Under the pieces are notes generated by a model. That model was not told the DNA's origin, made no database searches, and saw only the letters and a list, made by a program, of their open reading frames with translations. 54,009 nt of DNA from Lachnospiraceae bacterium (lineage in GTDB: Bacteria; Bacillota; Clostridia; Lachnospirales; Lachnospiraceae): positions 1 to 54,009 of the forward strand of contig JAEEVK010000010.1 in the NCBI GenBank assembly GCA_016287095.1. Direction: 5' to 3'. Shown one piece after another: positions 16,060 to 24,541 of this stretch. A program made the position numbers and the translations under genes. Numbering within the stretch: the stretch's first letter is position 1; the number at the start of each line of letters is the position of its first letter.

Positions 16060-17805
16060 ATGAAGAAGATAAGTTTTTATTTAAAGAAATATTGGTATTT
16101 ATATCTTCTGGCGTTATTCTGTTTATTCATATATGAATTTTTGGATATGGTATCTCCACAGGTAACGCAGAGGATAATCGATGATGTTATAACAGACGGA
16201 CAGGTAAGTCTGCTGCCCTGGCTTATACTTATGCTTATTATAGTAGGTGTGGGCAGAGTAGCTGCCGGTTATGTCAGGGAATTTACCTTTGACAAAACGA
16301 GCTTCCGTGTAGCTTCAGATATCAGGAAGCATCTGTTCGGACATATCCAGGGACTGTCGGTTGACTATTTTGACAAGATGAACACCGGCGAGATAATGTC
16401 CAGGGTTAAGGATGATGTGGATAAGATCCAGGGAGCGTTCGGATACATAGGTATGCTGTTCCTCCAGGTTGTTATCCATACGGTGATGATACTTTGGTGC
16501 ATGTGGCGCATCAGCCCGTTCCTCACTATTTTCCCTCTGGTAGCCCTGCCTTTATGTGCAACCATAGCGATAGTTATGGAAAGAAAGCTGGATAAGGTTT
16601 ATGAAGAGATAAGTGACGAGGATGCCGATATGAACACCGTGGCTGAGGAAAACCTCGCCGGAGTACGTGTAGTAAAGGCATTTGCCAGGGAAAAGTTTGA
16701 GATCGGAAAGTTTTTAAAGCATAACAAGAGGTTCTATGACCTCAACATGAAGCAGTCAAAGGTCTGGATAAAGTATAATCCTATAATGCAGATGATGACA
16801 AAGCTATTGATAGTTGTCGCATTACTGCTCGGCGGACTTAAGGTTATAAATGGGGAGATGACTCTCGGCGGCTTGGGAGCGTTCCTTGAGTACTGTGCAA
16901 ATGCAGTATGGCCCATGGAGATGCTTGGCTGGCTTTCAAACGAGCTGGCATCGGCATTTGCATCAAAGAAGAAGCTGGATAAGATCTACGCAGAGACTGC
17001 AAAGATCAAGGATCCTGAGAAAAAAGCAGATGACCTTACAGACAATTTCGAATTTAAGGATCTGGAATTTAAGAATGTAAGCTTCTCCATAGATAATAAG
17101 AAAATACTTGATAATGTATCTTTCAAATTAGTAAACGGAAAGACACTTGGTATCATGGGAGCTACGGGCTCGGGAAAGACTACCATTATCAATATGCTCT
17201 TAAGATTCTATGATCCTGAGGAAGGGCAGATACTCTTAAACGGAATGGATATCCGTGAAATGCCTTTGGCGGTAGTAAGAAAAAATGCCTCAGTAGTAAT
17301 GCAGGATGTATTCCTTTTCTCAGATACTATAGATGAAAATATCCGTCTGGGAAATAAGGACAGCATAACCAAGGACGAAATAAGCGAGGCTCTGACAAAG
17401 GCCTGTGCATCGGACTTTGTCGGCAAACTGGATGAAGGAACCGAAACAGTCATCGGAGAAAGAGGCGTAGGCCTTTCCGGCGGACAAAAGCAGCGTATCA
17501 GCATGGCCAGAGCTTTTGCAAAGCATGCACCAGTCCTGGTACTTGATGACTCAACCTCGGCTCTTGACATGGAAACCGAGCATGAGGTACAGGAGAACTT
17601 AAGCGAGCTTAAGAATGCCACAAAGATAATCATCGCTCACAGGATTTCCGCAGTCCGTCATGCTGACGAAATCATAGTCCTTGAAGAGGGAAAGATTTCC
17701 GAAAGAGGAAATCACGAGAAGCTGCTGGGTGAAAAGGGTTACTATTATAAGACCTACATGGCTCAGTACGGAGATGTTTTAAAGCAGCTGGAAAATGTAA
17801 ACTAA
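16060..17805 (+). CDS. ABC exporter half-transporter with degenerate catalytic site (BmrC-like)
   Basis: A 581-residue fused membrane-plus-ATPase protein. Six transmembrane helices occupy about residues 10-310. The nucleotide-binding domain has Walker A GATGSGKTT (about 366), signature LSGGQKQR (about 470) and Walker B VLVLDDSTSALD (about 492). The residue after the Walker B Asp is Asp instead of the catalytic Glu, as in heterodimeric exporters with one inactive site. The start at 16060 is chosen because AGGAAAGG lies just upstream; an earlier ATG at 15997 falls within the terminator. The next gene (29 bp on) encodes the partner. Probably exports drugs or other hydrophobic compounds; induction by translation inhibitors is inferred from the leader. 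Confidence 0.92.
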   Translation: MKKISFYLKKYWYLYLLALFCLFIYEFLDMVSPQVTQRIIDDVITDGQVSLLPWLILMLIIVGVGRVAAGYVREFTFDKTSFRVASDIRKHLFGHIQGLSVDYFDKMNTGEIMSRVKDDVDKIQGAFGYIGMLFLQVVIHTVMILWCMWRISPFLTIFPLVALPLCATIAIVMERKLDKVYEEISDEDADMNTVAEENLAGVRVVKAFAREKFEIGKFLKHNKRFYDLNMKQSKVWIKYNPIMQMMTKLLIVVALLLGGLKVINGEMTLGGLGAFLEYCANAVWPMEMLGWLSNELASAFASKKKLDKIYAETAKIKDPEKKADDLTDNFEFKDLEFKNVSFSIDNKKILDNVSFKLVNGKTLGIMGATGSGKTTIINMLLRFYDPEEGQILLNGMDIREMPLAVVRKNASVVMQDVFLFSDTIDENIRLGNKDSITKDEISEALTKACASDFVGKLDEGTETVIGERGVGLSGGQKQRISMARAFAKHAPVLVLDDSTSALDMETEHEVQENLSELKNATKIIIAHRISAVRHADEIIVLEEGKISERGNHEKLLGEKGYYYKTYMAQYGDVLKQLENVN

Positions 17806-17834
17806 TTTTTTAGATATAGAAGGAAGTGAGAAAT

Positions 17835-19613
17835 ATGTCGCGTAATGCAACTAAGCAGGACGAACACTTAGAACAAACGAGCAAGGCGAAGACGCTGGCC
17901 CGGTTGTTTAAGTACCTGTTTAAATACAAGGGGCTGATAGCATTGGTCTTAGTGATCATGGGTATCAGTACCACCATATCGATAATAAATCCGCTGATCA
18001 TAGAGCGTGCGATCAATGTCCATATTATAGGAAAGAGTACGGACGGACTTATACAGCTTTGTGCCATAGCGGCAGGGCTCAACATAGCTCTGGTTTTGCT
18101 CATCAAACTCAGAATGTACCTGATGGCAAAGATGTCAAACGAGATAGTGCTGAAGATCAGGCAGCAGCTGTATGAGCATATACAGACCCTGGGCTTCGGA
18201 TTCTTTGACGGAAGACCTACGGGTAAAATACTTTCACGTATAATGGGTGATGTAAACTCTCTGAAGGATGTTTTATCAAACTCGGTAACCACCCTTATAC
18301 CTGATGCGATAACCATTATCGCAGTAATAGTCATCATGCTGATAAAGGACTGGAGACTGGGACTTGCTTCACTTTGGAGCCTGCCCATCATGATCTTCGG
18401 AGTATCCTTCTTAGAAAAGCGTTCGCATAAGGGCTGGCAGAATTTCAGGAAAAAGAGCTCTAATCTTAATGCGTTCCTTCATGAGGACATCGCCGGGATC
18501 CGTGTCATCCAGAGCTTTCATGCAGAGGATGAGACCCAGAAGACCTTTAACAAACTGACCGATGAACATTGCGATTCTTTTGTGTCGGCATGCCGCTGGG
18601 CTGATCTTTTCGGACCGGTCATCGATATATGCTGGGCAGCAGGATTGATAGCCATGTATCTCATAGGTATACAGTTTGTGGGCATCGAGAATGTATCAGT
18701 AGGTACACTGGTAGCATTTGGTTCATATATCGGTATGTTCTGGCAGCCGGTTATGAACTTAAGCAATTTCTATAACCAGATGATCACAAATATTGCCGGA
18801 GCAGAGCGTATCTTTGAAATATTTGATACAAAGCCTGAAATCTGTGACAAGGAAGATTCCATAGAGCTCACAGATGTAAAGGGTGAGATTGATTTTGAAA
18901 ATGTCAGCTTCCACTATGATGAGGATCCTGATGTACTCCACGAGGTCAGCTTCCATGTAAATGCAGGTGAGACCATCGCACTTGTCGGTCCCACCGGAGC
19001 AGGAAAGACCACCATTGTAAACCTTATATCAAGATTTTACGATGTCCAGAGCGGAAAGGTTCTTTTGGATGGAAATGATCTGAGAGATGTTTCTATAGAT
19101 TCCTTAAGGAGTAAGCTGGGTGTCATGACTCAGGATAACTTCCTTTTCACAGGCACGATAAAGGAAAATATCCGTTATGGCAGACTTGATGCAACTGACG
19201 AAGAGATCATAGAGGCAGCTAAAGCAGTTAACGCTCATGAGTTTATCATGAAGATGGAAAAAGGATATGACACTGAGCTGTCAGAACGAGGCGCAGGCTT
19301 GTCTGCAGGACAGAGACAGCTGATAGCATTTGCAAGAACCATGGTCAGTGACCCTAAGATTCTGATACTTGACGAAGCAACCTCAAGCATCGATACACAT
19401 ACCGAGATACTGGTACAGCAGGGTATCGAAAGACTGCTTAAGGGCAGAACCTCATTTGTTATCGCTCACAGGCTTTCCACCATCCAGAATGCAGACCGCA
19501 TCTTTGTTGTAGACAAAGGCGGTATCATGGAGAGCGGATCACCTACAGAGCTTATCGCCAAAAGAGGCGAGTACTACAAACTCTATATGGCACAGTTTAA
19601 GAATGTGTCGTAA
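17835..19613 (+). CDS. ABC exporter half-transporter (BmrD-like partner)
   Basis: A 592-residue membrane-plus-ATPase protein. Walker A is GPTGAGKTT, Walker B ILILDEATSSID with the catalytic Glu present, and the signature is LSAGQRQL instead of LSGGQ. In a heterodimer the deviant signature here would face the deviant Walker B of the upstream subunit, putting both changes in the same composite site and leaving one active site, as in BmrCD and TM287/288. ATG 17835 follows AGAAGGAAG at 17818-17826; a GTG at 17826 is less likely. Ends before a tandem terminator. Confidence 0.92.
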   Translation: MSRNATKQDEHLEQTSKAKTLARLFKYLFKYKGLIALVLVIMGISTTISIINPLIIERAINVHIIGKSTDGLIQLCAIAAGLNIALVLLIKLRMYLMAKMSNEIVLKIRQQLYEHIQTLGFGFFDGRPTGKILSRIMGDVNSLKDVLSNSVTTLIPDAITIIAVIVIMLIKDWRLGLASLWSLPIMIFGVSFLEKRSHKGWQNFRKKSSNLNAFLHEDIAGIRVIQSFHAEDETQKTFNKLTDEHCDSFVSACRWADLFGPVIDICWAAGLIAMYLIGIQFVGIENVSVGTLVAFGSYIGMFWQPVMNLSNFYNQMITNIAGAERIFEIFDTKPEICDKEDSIELTDVKGEIDFENVSFHYDEDPDVLHEVSFHVNAGETIALVGPTGAGKTTIVNLISRFYDVQSGKVLLDGNDLRDVSIDSLRSKLGVMTQDNFLFTGTIKENIRYGRLDATDEEIIEAAKAVNAHEFIMKMEKGYDTELSERGAGLSAGQRQLIAFARTMVSDPKILILDEATSSIDTHTEILVQQGIERLLKGRTSFVIAHRLSTIQNADRIFVVDKGGIMESGSPTELIAKRGEYYKLYMAQFKNVS

Positions 19614-19621
19614 TATATCAG

Positions 19622-19695
19622 AAGGGAGCCTCCCGCTGTATTACAGTTGGAGACTCCCTTTAGATTCGGCTCCGCTGCGAAGCAGTGGAGTTTTT
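19622..19695 (+). terminator. tandem terminator hairpins after the ABC exporter
   Basis: First hairpin: AAGGGAG/CTCCCTT with an inner CTCC/GGAG (19622-19660). Second: CTCCGCTGC-GAA-GCAGTGGAG (19670-19690) followed by TTTTT. The second T-run overlaps the stop codon of the convergent PAP2 gene. Confidence 0.85.
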
Positions 19696-20587
19696 ATGAT
19701 TTTTTAGTTTTCAAAAATGCCGAGCTTACAACCGAATAGATGATATAGGTTATAAGTGTTCCGAAACATACATCCGTCAGGAAATGATTTGTCATATGGA
19801 TCCTGTTATAACCGTATATGGCTACAAATACGCAGGCGAGAGCAAAGCAGATAAGGTTCTTCTTCATGCTCTTTTTCTTGCAGACATCTGCCAGCATCGG
19901 CAGGGAGAACATCATCGACGCTATCGTCATGTTTCCGCTCGGCCAGCTCTTGAAATTATCATTACTGCCGGCCAGGTTTGGTCTCATCTCCCACCAGTTC
20001 CTGAACTCACTTGCAGGATCATCGAGGGTTAACAGGTATTTATACCTGGGTCTGGAACCTACCTGCTTTAACCAGAGATTTACATTATCTGCAACTATAC
20101 CTGCTATAAGTATCGATGCACCGACCGCTATCAGCTTATCTGCTTCGGTGTCATCAAACAGGAAATAGCAGACGATCGGTACCCAGGCATATAAGACTAC
20201 CCAGAAGCCCCAGCTGAGGATGGACATAAACGGAGAAGACTCACCTGCGGTGTATCCGAATAACTCGCGAACCTTGCTGCCGTTATAGCTGTTACTGTAG
20301 TAAACGGCCATAAAGTAAGCTACTACAAGCAGTACCTTGGCCAGCCCGTCATATTGGTGTCCTTTTTTCTTTAAGCCTTTAAACAGGCACATACCTGCTG
20401 CAGGATATAAGCAATATGAAAAGTATGAACCGTATGTGGCAAAGAAAGCACCTATGTCGGTTTTGTTTGCCAGTGCCTCGTTGATATTAAAATCACAGAA
20501 TGAACCAATGATTATACCCACAAGGCATACAGCTATAACTCCCAGGAAACATCCGAATGGAACAGCCATTATTTTCTTATCCTTCAT
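19694..20587 (-). CDS. PAP2-superfamily membrane phosphatase
   Basis: A 297-residue membrane protein with about seven hydrophobic helices. The three phosphatase blocks are visible: KQVGSRPR (motif 1), SWPSGN (motif 2) and RIHMTNHFLTD (motif 3). Motif 2 normally reads PSGH; here the His is Asn, so the acid catalyst is altered and activity may be reduced or different. ATG 20587 follows GGGGGAC; a TTG five codons upstream is less likely. The family acts on lipid or undecaprenyl phosphates. It is convergent with the ABC exporter and divergent from the NAD-linked operon. Confidence 0.84.
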   Translation of the reverse strand: MKDKKIMAVPFGCFLGVIAVCLVGIIIGSFCDFNINEALANKTDIGAFFATYGSYFSYCLYPAAGMCLFKGLKKKGHQYDGLAKVLLVVAYFMAVYYSNSYNGSKVRELFGYTAGESSPFMSILSWGFWVVLYAWVPIVCYFLFDDTEADKLIAVGASILIAGIVADNVNLWLKQVGSRPRYKYLLTLDDPASEFRNWWEMRPNLAGSNDNFKSWPSGNMTIASMMFSLPMLADVCKKKSMKKNLICFALACVFVAIYGYNRIHMTNHFLTDVCFGTLITYIIYSVVSSAFLKTKKS

Positions 20588-20660
20588 TTTGAAGTCCCCC
20601 AATCAATATTATATACTGGTATATCGTCAGAATCTGTGAAAAATATAACGCTGCATAGAA

Positions 20661-20737
20661 TTATTATCATTTAAAGGATTGTTTGAAAATCTGCTTGACA
20701 TCATAATAACGATGTGTTATTATCTAAATGATAATAA
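20661..20737 (+). promoter_or_regulatory. promoter nested in inverted repeats (candidate NrtR operator)
   Basis: -35 TTGACA (20695-20700), 17-bp spacer, -10 TATTAT (20718-20723). A 7-bp inverted repeat ATAATAA/TTATTAT (20703-20709 and 20717-20723) covers the spacer and -10. A second, perfect 13-bp inverted repeat TTATTATCATTTA (20661-20673) and TAAATGATAATAA (20725-20737) flanks the promoter. The operon ends with an NrtR-type regulator, so these are candidate autoregulatory operators. Confidence 0.62.
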
Positions 20738-20796
20738 GAGAAAAAGACATAATATTTGTTTAACTATAGGCAGAATACAGAGAGGATCGATCATAT

Positions 20797-21078
20797 ATGA
20801 CCAAATTTTCATTGCTTCGTTTTATGAAAAGAATATTGGAAAAAGGGTCACCGGAAAAATCGGAGGAGTCCCTGCGGCAGTTAAGAAAAATCCTTGAGGA
20901 CCAGAATGCGGCTAAAGAGATGATAAGCCTGGTGGACAGTACTTTAGTCAGTATACCCGAGGCTAAAGAGGCAGCCAAAAAGGATCTTTTTTCAGAAGAA
21001 GAGCTTGTGATAGCATTTCGCAGAGCTGCTGACAGGAGACGCAGGGAAGAGGAGCTGGCCCGTCAGGGCAGGTGTTAA
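20797..21078 (+). CDS. 93-aa hypothetical protein, first gene of the NAD-linked operon
   Basis: Not recognised. A 93-residue charged, mainly helical protein without signal peptide or membrane segment; the C-terminus is rich in Arg and Glu (RRAADRRRREEELARQGRC). AGAGG lies 11 bp before ATG 20797. Directly behind the operator-embedded promoter and 13 bp before the LRR gene. May be a small adaptor for the module that follows; no direct evidence. Confidence 0.65.
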   Translation: MTKFSLLRFMKRILEKGSPEKSEESLRQLRKILEDQNAAKEMISLVDSTLVSIPEAKEAAKKDLFSEEELVIAFRRAADRRRREEELARQGRC

Positions 21079-21091
21079 CGGAGGATAAGCT

Positions 21092-22066
21092 ATGGGAGAA
21101 TATTTTGACAGTGCATATGTAGCTGCGGATGGCGTGATCCTCTTTTACGAGGATGATGATGTATCTCTCCAGATACCCGGAAAAATGGGAGATATGGACA
21201 TACATACCATAGGTGACGGGGCCTTTATGGAGTCTGAAACAATACAGTATGTCAATCTTCCCTACGGTTTAAAAAGCATTGGTCAGAATGCCTTTAAAGG
21301 CAGCAGACGTCTTCAGTGTCTAAATATCCCCAGTACTGTCGAGCAGTTTGGTAATAATGCTTTTGCGGTATGCAACGATCTGGAGCACCTGCGGATTTAC
21401 AGTTATGAAATGGACGAGCAAAAGTATCTGGAGATGAAGGCCTCATGCAGATGTGCCAATAGTACCGTATATATAGCAAACGGAATGATATATGATAAGA
21501 GGTTAAGAGATGCAGTAAGTGCTGCTTCAGTAGGGTCGGCAAATGTGGTACCGGATGGGATAGCCAGGCTTTTTATGGCGGACAATCCAAATAAATATCA
21601 TAAGGATACCCTAAATAATATGAAGCAGTCCTGCTTTGGGTTTGATAAAAGATCTCCTTATATTTCAGAATATGACAGTATAAAAGACTTACTTTCAAAT
21701 CCTGATTTTGCGGAGACGGATGCCTTATCGGAGGGTAAAAACGATCAGTACTTAAAAAGCGAGGATACACCGGAGATAGAAAAAACAGCCATTCTTACAT
21801 TTGATGATAATAAAACAAAATATGAGAACGGAGTATATTATCTTTTGCTGGATATTGTGATAGGATACCATTTCTGGCAGTCTCTGGTCCCGGTTAATTA
21901 TGACGGAAAACTCTACTATATATACAGAAGGCATTTTCTTTCTTCAAAAACGAACCTAAATTATATCAGAAATGATGTCAAGGTAGTTTCAGATACCGGG
22001 GAAAATGTTATCTTAGAGGAGGCTCGAAGGGTGTATGCAAAATATAAATTATTGTCAATCCTGTAA
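21092..22066 (+). CDS. intracellular protein with BspA-type leucine-rich repeats
   Basis: A 324-residue protein. The N-terminal third contains LRR_5-type repeats (IHTIGDGAFMES, then YGLKSIGQNAFKGSRRL, then STVEQFGNNAFAVC). The remainder is not recognised. There is no signal sequence, unusual for BspA-type repeats that are mostly surface displayed, and the C-terminal half includes a Tyr-rich segment (GVYYLLLDIVIGYHFWQSL). GGAGG precedes ATG 21092. It overlaps the radical SAM gene by 32 bp, indicating translational coupling. A recognition or scaffold role for the downstream enzymes is inferred. Confidence 0.75.
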   Translation: MGEYFDSAYVAADGVILFYEDDDVSLQIPGKMGDMDIHTIGDGAFMESETIQYVNLPYGLKSIGQNAFKGSRRLQCLNIPSTVEQFGNNAFAVCNDLEHLRIYSYEMDEQKYLEMKASCRCANSTVYIANGMIYDKRLRDAVSAASVGSANVVPDGIARLFMADNPNKYHKDTLNNMKQSCFGFDKRSPYISEYDSIKDLLSNPDFAETDALSEGKNDQYLKSEDTPEIEKTAILTFDDNKTKYENGVYYLLLDIVIGYHFWQSLVPVNYDGKLYYIYRRHFLSSKTNLNYIRNDVKVVSDTGENVILEEARRVYAKYKLLSIL

Positions 22067-22994
22067 GATAGGTGAAAAAACACGCGAAATAAATATACTT
22101 GGAAAACCCATAACAGTAAAAAATTACATATGCTCCGCTGATGGCATAAACTATAAGGAAAAGCCTGAAAACATAAAACTGCAGCTGTTTGTAAATATGC
22201 TTACCTTCTGTCCTGCAAACTGCAGGTTCTGTGTTGCTAAAAATACTAAACAGGATAAAAAGATAGACATTGATAAGTTTAAATCAGTGATGAAGCTTCT
22301 TAAAGCTGAAGACAGGATCAGAGGCATTAAGATAACCGGAGGCGAGCCTTTTTACGATATAGATTTACTGAACGAAGTTATCTCTGCTATCTATGATATA
22401 TTTGGATATGAGACAGAAGTCGCTATCAGTACAAACGGGACAGGCTTGGAAAATCTGAAAAAAATAAAGGATTTAGAGCATATTGAGACTATACATCTAA
22501 GCCACCATCATTACGATGATAATGTTAACCGGGAGTTATTCGGGAATATAAAAAATATTCCGGATAAGAAATTATTGAAAGACATAATTGGCTCAGTCTC
22601 TTACAAAGACATTTTTGTTTTGAACTGTATCTTATTAAAGGACTATATAAACTCGCCTGAGGAAGCACATAAGTTTATGGATTTTGCGATCGATATAGGG
22701 GCCCCTAAGGTTGGATTTATGACATGTTCGCAGGTAAACGGATATGCAAAAGAACAGAGTATTCCATATGAGGCGGTGATAAAGGAAGATGACCCTGCAT
22801 TGCTCTTTACCAGAGGCTTCTTTGATTATGATTATTGTCATTGCAGTGATGGGGTTTATTCATCTGAAGATGGCAGGATCGTTGAGTTTTACGGAAAGAG
22901 CACAAAGATGGAGGATTACGCATACTGCAGAGGTCTGGTGTATGATGCCGATGACCATCTGAAGGACGGCTTCGGAGGGAACATTATAATGTAA
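22035..22994 (+). CDS. radical SAM enzyme
   Basis: A 319-residue protein with the radical SAM cysteine motif CPANCRFC (CX3CX2C) near residues 59-66, a GGEP motif (KITGGEPFYD) near residue 103 and STNGTG near 135. An extra N-terminal CQSC pair and later Cys residues (CHC, YCRG) may hold another cluster. The enzyme would cleave S-adenosylmethionine to make a radical; the substrate is unknown. It starts inside the LRR gene and ends 20 bp before the vWA gene. Modifying one of the neighbouring proteins, or a small molecule linked to NAD, are both possible. Confidence 0.88.
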   Translation: MQNINYCQSCKIGEKTREINILGKPITVKNYICSADGINYKEKPENIKLQLFVNMLTFCPANCRFCVAKNTKQDKKIDIDKFKSVMKLLKAEDRIRGIKITGGEPFYDIDLLNEVISAIYDIFGYETEVAISTNGTGLENLKKIKDLEHIETIHLSHHHYDDNVNRELFGNIKNIPDKKLLKDIIGSVSYKDIFVLNCILLKDYINSPEEAHKFMDFAIDIGAPKVGFMTCSQVNGYAKEQSIPYEAVIKEDDPALLFTRGFFDYDYCHCSDGVYSSEDGRIVEFYGKSTKMEDYAYCRGLVYDADDHLKDGFGGNIIM

Positions 22995-23014
22995 TAGAAA
23001 GGCAGGTGAGCATA

Positions 23015-24277
23015 ATGGTTATAGAGGATGAGATTGTTAGATTTAAAATGCAGCTGCTTCGTAAGATGCCCTTTTACGGAGATATCGTTATGCGCCTGCC
23101 GATAGTCAGGAACGATGCGGTTCCTACTGCCCAGACCAATGGCCGGATGATTGAATACAATGCCAAATTTTTATCCGGAATGCGGGAGGGACAGAGAAAT
23201 TTCGTAATAATGCATGAGATTTTCCATGTACTTCTTTTCCATTGTGACAGACGTAACGAGAGAAGGCCGCGCATCTGGAATACAGCCGCTGATATAATAG
23301 TAAATCACATGCTGCAAAGGCTTACCCATGAAATGAATTCGAGAGGTATAGTTTTTGAGCGGCCACTTGACGGGATATTTGAATATATAAATGACAGTGA
23401 AACGGTTGAAAACCTGTATGCTAAATTGTTGGAAGCAAACAAGGATCAAAAGGAAAACTCTAAAAAGGTCAGGGTTATGCTAAATAACTGGGGACCATAC
23501 CGTAACAAACAGTTTAATGCTCCGGAGGATATTATATTAATCGATGTTACCGAGCATAGCGGGGATGTTAAAAAGGGTAAAGATGATGAAGATTCTAAGG
23601 ATTTGCTTAAAGAAATCGGATTAAGCAAACAGGCGTTACTTGATATCATCAGGGAGTCTGCAACAAAAAACAGGTCAAGCATGGGCAGTTATTTTGTTCC
23701 TAAGCAGCTGTTTGGCCTGGTAGAATCCAAGAAGATAAAATGGCAGGTTCTGCTTAAGGATTTCCTGATAGAAGAGATTAATGAAGAAACCTCTTATTCC
23801 ACTCCCGAGAGAAAATACATCCATATGGATCTGATCATCCCGGGGTATGGGACACAGGAGGAAAAACTCGAGGAGATATGGGCGTTCGTAGATTCGTCAG
23901 GCTCCATCGGCAGCAATGAAATGTCCCAGTTCCTGACACAGCTATACAGGATATCGAAGGAGTTTCATTGTGTTATTAATATATGCTACTGGGATACAGA
24001 GGTCACTGATGTATATAAAAAAATAGCTAACGAAAAAGACATATTTAACAGCCTGCCAAAGCATTCGGGCGGCACGGATATCAACTGTGTCTACCGCTGG
24101 ATAAAAGAAAACAAGGTGAAACCGGATGTTATGCTGGTGCTTACGGACGGGTTTTTCGGAGAGCTTAGTCAGCAGTATTATAACCGGACATTAAGTCAAA
24201 AGACCATACTGGTGCTTTCAGGAAATATACAGGTTACGGAAAGCATGAAACATATAGGCAAAATTGCACGTTTATAA
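23015..24277 (+). CDS. HExxH metallopeptidase-like / vWA protein (DUF2201)
   Basis: A 420-residue protein. The N-terminal half has a zinc-protease-like HEIFHVLLFH motif near residues 67-76 and the C-terminal half a vWA domain with MIDAS FVDSSGSIGS near residue 290, then SGGTDINCVYRW and VLTDGFFGE. This two-part architecture is DUF2201, whose genes usually sit next to MoxR ATPases, acting as an ATPase-cochaperone pair. Its MoxR partner is now 5 kb away because a transposon was inserted between them. ATG 23015 has AGG 8 bp upstream; GTG 23006 is an alternative start. Confidence 0.86.
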   Translation: MVIEDEIVRFKMQLLRKMPFYGDIVMRLPIVRNDAVPTAQTNGRMIEYNAKFLSGMREGQRNFVIMHEIFHVLLFHCDRRNERRPRIWNTAADIIVNHMLQRLTHEMNSRGIVFERPLDGIFEYINDSETVENLYAKLLEANKDQKENSKKVRVMLNNWGPYRNKQFNAPEDIILIDVTEHSGDVKKGKDDEDSKDLLKEIGLSKQALLDIIRESATKNRSSMGSYFVPKQLFGLVESKKIKWQVLLKDFLIEEINEETSYSTPERKYIHMDLIIPGYGTQEEKLEEIWAFVDSSGSIGSNEMSQFLTQLYRISKEFHCVINICYWDTEVTDVYKKIANEKDIFNSLPKHSGGTDINCVYRWIKENKVKPDVMLVLTDGFFGELSQQYYNRTLSQKTILVLSGNIQVTESMKHIGKIARL

Positions 24278-24297
24278 TAGAAAGAGGTATAGACATG

Positions 24298-24311
24298 TTA
24301 TCTTTAGTAGT
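24298..24311 (+). repeat. left terminal inverted repeat of the element
   Basis: TTATCTTTAGTAGT, directly after the ATG that originally began moxR. Read with the left flank it now encodes only a nine-triplet dead-end ORF ending at TAG 24319-24321. Confidence 0.75.
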
Positions 24312-24336
24312 TAATGTATAGCAAGTTAAATAATAA

Positions 24337-24383
24337 ATATATCCTAATAAACTCAGTAAATATAAGGGTTTGTTAGGATATAT
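24337..24383 (+). repeat. left subterminal 16-bp hairpin
   Basis: Arms ATATATCCTAATAAAC (24337-24352) and GTTTGTTAGGATATAT (24368-24383) pair fully with one G-T wobble, loop 15 nt. Not followed by a T-run; likely a recombinase or accessory-protein site, or an insulating structure. Confidence 0.7.
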
Positions 24384-24447
24384 CATTGTAAAGTATGTGT
24401 ACAGTAAAAATTGAATATTAAATAATTATTATACAGTAGAATAATGC

Positions 24448-24476
24448 TTGAACATATGTTATGTTGATGGTAAAAT
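24448..24476 (+). promoter_or_regulatory. promoter of the recombinase genes
   Basis: -35 TTGAAC (24448-24453), 17-bp spacer, -10 TAAAAT (24471-24476), upstream of the first recombinase. Confidence 0.5.
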
Positions 24477-24541
24477 ATAAAGTAATAAGAGGTATTTTAA
24501 CATTATAGACATATCATAAATGTATTGGAGGTATTTAATAC

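Noticed and set aside
20679-20897. A 72-residue ORF overlapping the operon promoter
   Set aside because: Overlaps the promoter and the start of the 93-aa gene, has no ribosome site and no family.
24298-24321. Short peptide starting at the native moxR start codon (MLSLVVNV)
   Set aside because: It is the fortuitous fusion of the old ATG with the element end; ends at the ninth triplet.
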